The translations under genes and the position numbers were made by a program. From Pseudomonas fluorescens (GTDB lineage Bacteria > Pseudomonadota > Gammaproteobacteria > Pseudomonadales > Pseudomonadaceae), in NCBI RefSeq assembly GCF_001648775.1, contig NZ_LVEJ01000036.1, forward strand, positions 62,001-126,000: a stretch of DNA of 64,000 nt, given 5' to 3'. A model generated the notes under the pieces. That model made no database searches. It was not told the origin of the DNA and was given only the letters and a program-made list of their open reading frames with translations. The first letter of the stretch is position 1; each line of letters begins with the position of its first letter. Below, one piece after another: positions 58,592 to 64,000 of the stretch.

Positions 58592-58945
58592 CTAACCGCT
58601 GTGCTCTACCGGACGCCAGCCATGGCGCTGAATATCCACACGATTGTTCAGGACGGTGATGCCTTCCATGCGTAATCGTGCGCGCTGTTCATCGCCCGAG
58701 GGGCTGCCCACCGGCAGGCTGATCCGACCGCCGGCGCCCAGCACACGATGCCAAGGCAACTTGGTATCGCCGGGCAACTGACTCAAGGTGCGGCCGACCC
58801 AGCGGGCGGCGCGCCCCAACCCGGCCAGTTCAGCTAACTGACCATAGCTGACGACTTTGCCTTCGGGGACTTGGGCGAGCGTCGAGTAGAGCGCCGTGCG
58901 TCGGATTTGCGCATCGTTTTCAACGCTGTCGAGCGGGTCTTTCAC
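58592..58945 (-). CDS. alkyltransferase-like protein (ATL)
   Basis: 117 residues. The MGMT fold is present (VPEGKVVSYGQLAELAGLGR, ARWVGRTLSQ) but the active-site Cys of PCHRV is replaced by Trp (PWHRV), the mark of ATL proteins. They bind O6-alkylguanine without repairing it and pass it to nucleotide excision repair. Confidence 0.93.
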   Translation of the reverse strand: MKDPLDSVENDAQIRRTALYSTLAQVPEGKVVSYGQLAELAGLGRAARWVGRTLSQLPGDTKLPWHRVLGAGGRISLPVGSPSGDEQRARLRMEGITVLNNRVDIQRHGWRPVEHSG

Positions 58946-59110
58946 GTACGCGGTTCCTGAACATGAACAGTTTGATGGCTTTCAGAGTAATCGGTGATCG
59001 CGCCGTTGAGAAATGAACTCATCAGAAATAGTCCGGTCAGTCCTTGTCAGGGTCTTATTCCTACGGATAATGCCGACCTTTTTCCGCAAACTTGAGCCTT
59101 CGATTCGCTT

Positions 59111-60118
59111 ATGTTGTCCAGATCCCTGTTGTGCCTTGCTGTTTTCAGTGCGTCCACGCCCCTGCTTGCCGACACCGTCTGGTTGAAGAACGGTGACAAG
59201 TTGAGCGGCACCATCACCGTGTTCGATGGCGGCAAGCTGTTGATCCAGACCAAATATGCCGGTGCGGTCACCATCGACTGGAAAGAGGTCAAGACTCTGG
59301 ACAGCGATCAGCACTTGCTGGTCAAGCAAGATGCCTACACCGGTGAAGTGTCCAAGTCGCTGACGGCGGCGGAAGACGGCAAGGTCACCCTCGCCAACGG
59401 TGAGGCGCCGAAAACCGTTGAGCTGGCGAGCATTCAGCAGATTCTCAAGCCGAAACCGGTGGTCGAGGATCTGGTCTGGAAGGGCAATGTCGACCTGGCA
59501 CTGGACTATCAGCGCGCCGAGAAAGACACCGACGACTACGATGTCGGCTTCAAGACCACGGCACGTCATGGGCGCTGGCGCCACACCGCCGAAGGCGAGT
59601 ACAACCGCGAAGTGCAGGACGACGAAACTACTACCGACAACTGGCGCGCTGAATACGCACTTGACCGCTTCCTGACCGATAAGTGGTTTTGGCAGGGCCG
59701 TCTGAACTACAAGCGCGATCATATCGAAGAGCTGTCGCGTCAGCGTGTGGTCGGTACCGGCCCCGGCTACCAGTTCTGGGATGACGAGTTGGGCGCATTC
59801 TCGCTGGGCTCGCTGTTCAACCGCACCGATTACGAGTATCGCGATGGCAGCAAGGACAACTTCTACTCCGTCGCCATGAAGTGGGATTACAACCGCTACC
59901 TGATCGGCAAGAAAGTCGAGTTCTTCACCAACGGTGAAATCGGCAAGCCACTGTCCGACGTGGCCAACTACGCGCTGGATGCGGAAATGGGCCTGCGCTA
60001 CAAAGTCACCGACTGGGCCTCGCTCAACCTCAAGGCCGAGCGCGACATCATCAGCGGCACCAACGATGCAGACTTGAACAAGACCCGTTACACCGCAGGG
60101 TTTGGCGTGGCCTGGTAA
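59111..60118 (+). CDS. DUF481 family outer-membrane protein (YdiY-like)
   Basis: 335 residues with a signal peptide (LSRSLLCLAVFSASTPLLAD). An N-terminal DTVWLKNGDKLSGTITVFDG domain is followed by a beta-rich DUF481 barrel (DNWRAEYALDRFLTDKWFWQGRLNYKRD-type alternation) ending in an aromatic (GFGVAW), as in outer-membrane barrels. Role unknown; acid- or salt-induced in E. coli relatives. Confidence 0.85.
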   Translation: MLSRSLLCLAVFSASTPLLADTVWLKNGDKLSGTITVFDGGKLLIQTKYAGAVTIDWKEVKTLDSDQHLLVKQDAYTGEVSKSLTAAEDGKVTLANGEAPKTVELASIQQILKPKPVVEDLVWKGNVDLALDYQRAEKDTDDYDVGFKTTARHGRWRHTAEGEYNREVQDDETTTDNWRAEYALDRFLTDKWFWQGRLNYKRDHIEELSRQRVVGTGPGYQFWDDELGAFSLGSLFNRTDYEYRDGSKDNFYSVAMKWDYNRYLIGKKVEFFTNGEIGKPLSDVANYALDAEMGLRYKVTDWASLNLKAERDIISGTNDADLNKTRYTAGFGVAW

Positions 60119-60127
60119 ACCACCCGG

Positions 60128-60163
60128 AAAAAATCGCAGCCTTGCCGGGCTGCGATTTTTTTT
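60128..60163 (+). terminator. terminator after the DUF481 gene
   Basis: AAAAAATCGCAGCC-TTGCC-GGGCTGCGATTTTTTTT. Confidence 0.92.
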
Positions 60164-60186
60164 GCCTGTACAAAACAGACGCCCAC

Positions 60187-60221
60187 AAAAAAGCCCCGCT
60201 TTTAAGGGCGGGGCTCTTTTC
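60187..60221 (-). terminator. terminator of the cold-shock gene
   Basis: AAAAAAGCCCCGC-N7-GCGGGGCTCTTTT; read on the minus strand it ends in a T run just after cspA. Confidence 0.88.
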
Positions 60222-60236
60222 TAAAGAAGCTACAAG

Positions 60237-60446
60237 TTAGATAACTTGTACTTCTTCAGCTTGCATGCCTTTCTGACCGCGGGTAGCGATGAAAGAAACC
60301 TGTTGGCCTTCTTTCAGGCTTTTGAAGCCGTCGGATTGGATAGCTTTGAAGTGAACGAACAGGTCGTCACCGGATTGTGGGGTGATGAAGCCGAAGCCTT
60401 TTTCATCGTTGAACCACTTAACGGTACCGGTTTGGCGATTAGACAT
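60237..60446 (-). CDS. cold-shock protein (CspA family)
   Basis: 69 residues: MSNRQTGTVKWFNDEKGFGF with RNP1 KGFGFI and RNP2 DLFVHF. A single OB-fold RNA chaperone. The 354-base interval upstream (60447-60800) holds an AT-rich leader probably belonging to this gene and the start region of dcd; a long cold-shock leader is plausible but no specific element can be named. Confidence 0.96.
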   Translation of the reverse strand: MSNRQTGTVKWFNDEKGFGFITPQSGDDLFVHFKAIQSDGFKSLKEGQQVSFIATRGQKGMQAEEVQVI

Positions 60447-60800
60447 GGTGTAACTCCTTGAACAAAGATAACTGCGACGCAGGAAGAACCCTGGCCGAGA
60501 CTGAGTGCAAAGAGCAGGAAAAATTCTTGTAGATGGTTGGATCGAAATTCAACATATCGTGTAGAGATTCTCAGTGACACAAGCAACACAGTGACGTCAC
60601 CTTAACCCAGTTTCCGAGAAGTGCCAATGCTTCTTGCGAAGGTTTCTCTGTTTTCGGGATCGGCGGTGTGACGGTTCGTCGCCAGACCGCGTAAATCATG
60701 GGGGATCGGCGAGAATTACAACCCGCACTTTGAACCGGGCGGCGTGCCCGGTAAGATGCCGGACAGAATTTTTCCACCTCGCTATTCAGGACACCCCGCC

Positions 60801-61367
60801 ATGAGCATCAAATCGGACAAGTGGATTCGCCGCATGGCGCAGGAACACGGCATGATCGAGCCGTTCGTCGAGCGCCAGATGCGTGGCAGCGACGACAGCC
60901 GCGTGATCTCCTACGGTGTGTCGAGCTACGGCTACGACGTGCGTTGCACCAACCACTTCAAGGTGTTCACCAACATCAACTCGTCCATCGTCGACCCGAA
61001 AAACTTCGACCCGGGCAGCTTCGTCGACGTCCACAGCGACGTCTGCATCATTCCACCGAACTCGTTCGCCCTAGCCAGCACTGTTGAATACTTCCGCATT
61101 CCGCGCAATGTATTGACCATCTGCCTGGGTAAAAGCACCTACGCGCGCTGCGGCATTATCGTCAACGTCACCCCGCTCGAGCCTGAGTGGGAAGGTCACG
61201 TGACCCTGGAATTCTCCAACACCACCAACCTGCCGGCGAAAATCTACGCCAATGAAGGCGTGGCACAGATGCTTTTCCTGGAATCCGATGAGGAATGCGA
61301 AGTGTCCTACAAGGACCGTGGCGGCAAGTACCAGGGCCAGCGTGGCGTGACCTTGCCGCGGACCTGA
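60801..61367 (+). CDS. dcd: dCTP deaminase
   Basis: 188 residues starting MSIKSDKWIRRMAQEHGMIE. YGVSSYGYDVRC, GKSTYARCGIIVNVTPLEPEW and GVAQMLFLESDEEC are Dcd signatures (catalytic Glu in PLEPEWEG). It makes dUTP from dCTP for thymidylate synthesis. Confidence 0.97.
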   Translation: MSIKSDKWIRRMAQEHGMIEPFVERQMRGSDDSRVISYGVSSYGYDVRCTNHFKVFTNINSSIVDPKNFDPGSFVDVHSDVCIIPPNSFALASTVEYFRIPRNVLTICLGKSTYARCGIIVNVTPLEPEWEGHVTLEFSNTTNLPAKIYANEGVAQMLFLESDEECEVSYKDRGGKYQGQRGVTLPRT

Positions 61368-61398
61368 TCGGTCCATCCGACAGATCGCGGGAATTCTT

Positions 61399-61438
61399 TG
61401 GCGGGCAGACACTCTATGGGGTGTACTGCCCGTTTTTG
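61399..61438 (+). terminator. terminator-like hairpin after dcd
   Basis: GCGGGCAGACACTC...GGGTGTACTGCCCGTTTTT, imperfect stem with a T run. Confidence 0.65.
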
Positions 61439-61474
61439 CTTTCGGCAAAACGGGCCTTCGCCGAGGAGTGCCCT

Positions 61475-61684
61475 ATGAAGATCGATCCGCAAATCACTGC
61501 CGAACTGGCAAGGCTCGAGCCCAATCAGATTGGCGTATTGGCCTGGTCACTGTTGGCGCACCCGCCGCTGAGCATGGCCGGCGGAATTCCCGGTCAGCCT
61601 GATCCCGATACCCCTAACGAGCAACCGACCGAGCCGGGCGAACCGACGCTTCCGGACGAACCACCACCGGCTCCGGTTGCCTGA
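61475..61684 (+). CDS. small conserved protein with Pro/Glu-rich tail
   Basis: 69 residues: MKIDPQITAELARLEPNQIG, then VLAWSLLAHPPLSM and a tail made almost wholly of Pro, Glu, Asp and Thr. GAGGAG lies seven bases before the ATG, good support for a real gene. Function unknown. Confidence 0.7.
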   Translation: MKIDPQITAELARLEPNQIGVLAWSLLAHPPLSMAGGIPGQPDPDTPNEQPTEPGEPTLPDEPPPAPVA

Positions 61685-61730
61685 TCTGCATTGAAAATGA
61701 ATGGCCAGTCAGATGAGGTCTGTGAAGACT

Positions 61731-62387
61731 TCAACTGACTGGCCATATTTCGTCATCGCCGACGACGAAAATCCTGCAACTGTCTTCTCGCTCCACCGCG
61801 TATCCGCCGGTAAAGGCGCCGAATGCCGGGAGCAGGCTGATGCGTTCGCCGAGCCTGAAACACGCCAGGCGCAAGCTCTGCCGACCCTTGCCGTGCAGCC
61901 GATAGACCGGGTGTACGTGACCTGCCAGCACATGCCTTTCAGGGTGCGGGTCAGGTTCATGCTGCAAGGCGAATGGCCCGAGCAGCAGCGGTTCCGGCAC
62001 CACGCGGATATTCAGTGATTCAGGCGGATCGCCGGCGCGTTTGTCGTGGTTGCCGCGAATCAGCGTCATCGGCAGATCGACGTGGCGCGCGCGCCATTGT
62101 GCCAACGCGTCCAGTGTTCCCGTCGCGTGGGAGCCAGGTCCGTGGAGGAAATCGCCGAGGAAGATCAACAAGCGGCAGGGCAGCTTTGCCAGCAGCCGAT
62201 CAAGTACCGCGATATTGCTCGCCGTGGTGCCATGCGGAACGGGTTGCCCAAGACTGCGATAAGCGGCGGCTTTGCCGAAATGCACATCGGCAATCAGCAG
62301 AACCTGTTGTGCGGGCCAATACATGGCTTTTTCCGGCAGCAACCAAAGCTCTTCGCCGGCCAGACGCACCGGGTAGGCCGCACTCAT
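61731..62387 (-). CDS. pdeM: ligase-associated DNA damage response endonuclease PdeM
   Basis: 218 residues. Calcineurin-like metallophosphatase motifs: LLIADVHFGK, FLGDFLHGPGSH, LIRGNHDKR and VLAGHVHPVYRL supply the metal ligands. In this family it is always beside a Lhr-type helicase and a DNA ligase. Its start overlaps the helicase stop (ATGA). Confidence 0.94.
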   Translation of the reverse strand: MSAAYPVRLAGEELWLLPEKAMYWPAQQVLLIADVHFGKAAAYRSLGQPVPHGTTASNIAVLDRLLAKLPCRLLIFLGDFLHGPGSHATGTLDALAQWRARHVDLPMTLIRGNHDKRAGDPPESLNIRVVPEPLLLGPFALQHEPDPHPERHVLAGHVHPVYRLHGKGRQSLRLACFRLGERISLLPAFGAFTGGYAVEREDSCRIFVVGDDEIWPVS

Positions 62388-64000
62388 CGGGATTTGTCCT
62401 TGTCAGCGCTGTTTTCCAGATCACCGACCATCCGTCTGATGCGGTCCGCGAGCTTTTCCGAACTCATGCTTTCGCGCATCCGTTCCACCAGCAGTGGAAA
62501 CCCTAGCGGCGTAGGGCGTTTGATCTGATGCACGTCCAGTTTCATCCCGTTGATCCGCTCCAATGTCTGTTCCAGGCGACGAATATCCAGTTCCTCCCGT
62601 AGGACTTCTTCCCCTGCCTGCTCCAGCAACAGATTGTCAGCGTCGTACTGCTTGAACACTTCAAAAAACAGACCGCTGGACGCCTGCACCTGTCGGGTAC
62701 TTTTCGGCGCACCGGGGTAACCGGCGAAGACCAGCCCGGCAATCCGCGCGATTTCACGAAAGCGCCGTAGGGCCAGTTCGCCAGCATTCAAACTGGCCAG
62801 AACATCCAGCAACAGGTGATCGGCATTGAACAGTTCAGCATTCAAATGCTCGGTCCAGTCCACGGGCGTGGCGCTGAGCAACTCCAGGCCATAGTCATTC
62901 ACCGCGATCGAGAACGTTACGGCTTGGCGCTGAGTGACGCGCCAGGCCAGCAGGCTCGCCAGTCCCAAATGCACCTGCCGTCCGGCGAACGGATAGAGGA
63001 AAAGGTGCCAGCCTTCGCGGGATTTCAGCACTTCGGCCAGTAGGCTATTAACAGTCGGCAAGCCAGACCAGCGTGCCTGGGTTTGCAGCAAGGGTTGCAG
63101 CGCCTGCATTTCCGGGCCGAAGAACTCACCCTGCGCGGCGGCGCTGAAACGCCTGACGACGGCGGCGGCGAGTTCGTTGGAAAGCGGCATCCGCCCGCCA
63201 TTCCAGCGTGGTACCGCGGCTTTTTTCACGGTGCTGCGTTTGACGTAAGCGGTCATGTTTTCCACTCGCACCAGCTCCAGTAGACGCCCAGCGAAAAGAA
63301 AGCCGTCGCCGGGTTTAAGCCGCGCGATAAAGCCTTCCTCGACACTGCCCAACTGCTTGCCGCCGCCACCCTTGCTCCAGAACTTCAAGTGAATGCTGGC
63401 GTCGCTGACGATAGTGCCGATGCTCATACGGTGACGCCGCGCCAAACGCGCGTCCGGCACTCGCCAGACGCCGTGCTCGTCTGGTTCGACCCGGCGGTAA
63501 TCCGGATAGGCTGTCAGAGACATCCCGCCGTGGCGTACGAAAGCCAGCGCCCACGCCCAATCCGCCGGTGTCAGGTCGCGATAGGCCCAGGCACCACGGA
63601 CTTCTTTGTACAAATCCTCAGGAACAAAGCCACCGCCAAGGGCCATGCTGACCAAGTGTTGCACCAGCACGTCCAGCGGTTTGTGCGGCGACAGACGCGG
63701 TTCGATGTGCCGTTGCTCGACGGCATCACGGGCGGCGGCTGCTTCGATCAATTCAAGACTGTGCGTGGGTACCAGCGTTACCCGCGAGGTGCGTCCCGGC
63801 GCGTGGCCTGAACGACCGGCGCGTTGCATCAGCCGTGCGACGCCTTTGGCCGAGCCGATTTGCAGCACGCGCTCGACCGGCAGGAAATCCACACCCAAGT
63901 CCAGGCTTGACGTGCAGACCACGGCTTTCAGTTGCCCGTTCTTCAAGGCTTGTTCTACCCAGTCGCGGGTCTCGCGAGACAGTGAACTGTGATGCAAGGC
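62384..64000 (-). CDS. ligase-associated DEXH-box helicase (Lhr family), C-terminal part (cut by window edge)
   Basis: About 538 codons are inside the window. HHSSLSRETRDWVEQALKNGQLKAVVCTSSLDLGVD and QRAGRSGHAPGRTSR are helicase motifs V and VI; the long winged-helix and Lhr-core region follows (MRRMVGDLENSADKDKSR end). The ATPase half lies beyond base 64000. With PdeM it forms a repair unit whose ATP-dependent ligase gene is probably just outside the window. Confidence 0.94.
   Translation of the reverse strand, partial: ALHHSSLSRETRDWVEQALKNGQLKAVVCTSSLDLGVDFLPVERVLQIGSAKGVARLMQRAGRSGHAPGRTSRVTLVPTHSLELIEAAAARDAVEQRHIEPRLSPHKPLDVLVQHLVSMALGGGFVPEDLYKEVRGAWAYRDLTPADWAWALAFVRHGGMSLTAYPDYRRVEPDEHGVWRVPDARLARRHRMSIGTIVSDASIHLKFWSKGGGGKQLGSVEEGFIARLKPGDGFLFAGRLLELVRVENMTAYVKRSTVKKAAVPRWNGGRMPLSNELAAAVVRRFSAAAQGEFFGPEMQALQPLLQTQARWSGLPTVNSLLAEVLKSREGWHLFLYPFAGRQVHLGLASLLAWRVTQRQAVTFSIAVNDYGLELLSATPVDWTEHLNAELFNADHLLLDVLASLNAGELALRRFREIARIAGLVFAGYPGAPKSTRQVQASSGLFFEVFKQYDADNLLLEQAGEEVLREELDIRRLEQTLERINGMKLDVHQIKRPTPLGFPLLVERMRESMSSEKLADRIRRMVGDLENSADKDKSR

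Overview
The window looks like chromosomal DNA from a Pseudomonas of the fluorescens group. The evidence is the gene order mutS ... cinA-recA-recX, high GC, the dispersed REP element with core GTGGGAGCGAGCTTGCTCGCG (seven pairs seen), and typical Pseudomonas neighbours (erdR-dgkA, finR/fpr, mprF with its hydrolase partner, proS-ampG, cspA, dcd).

Layout. (1) 1-206: 5' end of mutS. (2) about 404-2872: a lower-GC patch with a ToxR/MarT-like membrane regulator, a FidL-like partner, a DUF1090 protein and a small lipoprotein. (3) about 3002-30632: a tailocin (phage-tail bacteriocin) island in the mutS-cinA interval. It opens with a PrtR-type S24 repressor. Next is a control region with three copies of a 14-bp dyad (ATGC-N6-GCAT) around a sigma-70 promoter; a fourth copy lies before prtR. 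Then come two tail-fibre-assembly genes bracketed by a 50-bp terminator repeat, and a holin. Tailocin A (5813-18685) is a complete P2/R-pyocin-like contractile tail. Tailocin B (18764-29461) is a complete Mu/SfV-like contractile tail. The island ends with a GH19 endolysin and an Rz/Rz1 spanin pair. No capsid, terminase, integrase or replication genes are present. (4) 30700-32818: cinA-recA-recX with a LexA box before recA. (5) 32873-64000: core genes, including a LOG-family protein, TapT-like DTW protein, erdR, dgkA, finR/fpr, trmO, rhlG-like SDR, a pseudouridine synthase, rimO, kup, a DUF3077 gene with an inverted-repeat-rich leader, the mprF/virJ pair, two initiator tRNA genes, dinB with a LexA box, proS, ampG, an alkyltransferase-like gene, a DUF481 protein, cspA, dcd, and pdeM with a partial Lhr-type helicase.

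How the island probably works. DNA damage activates RecA, which should trigger self-cleavage of the PrtR-like repressor and free the promoter at 3876-3904. The operon would then make two contractile particles that share one holin and one endolysin/spanin set. Each tail has its own sheath, tube, tape measure, baseplate, spike and fibre, and each has a candidate -1 programmed frameshift in its tail-assembly chaperone. Tape-measure lengths (824 and 520 residues) imply tails of different length. No PrtN-like activator is visible between prtR and the structural genes, and strong terminator hairpins lie between the promoter and the first tail genes. That leaves open how transcription gets through.
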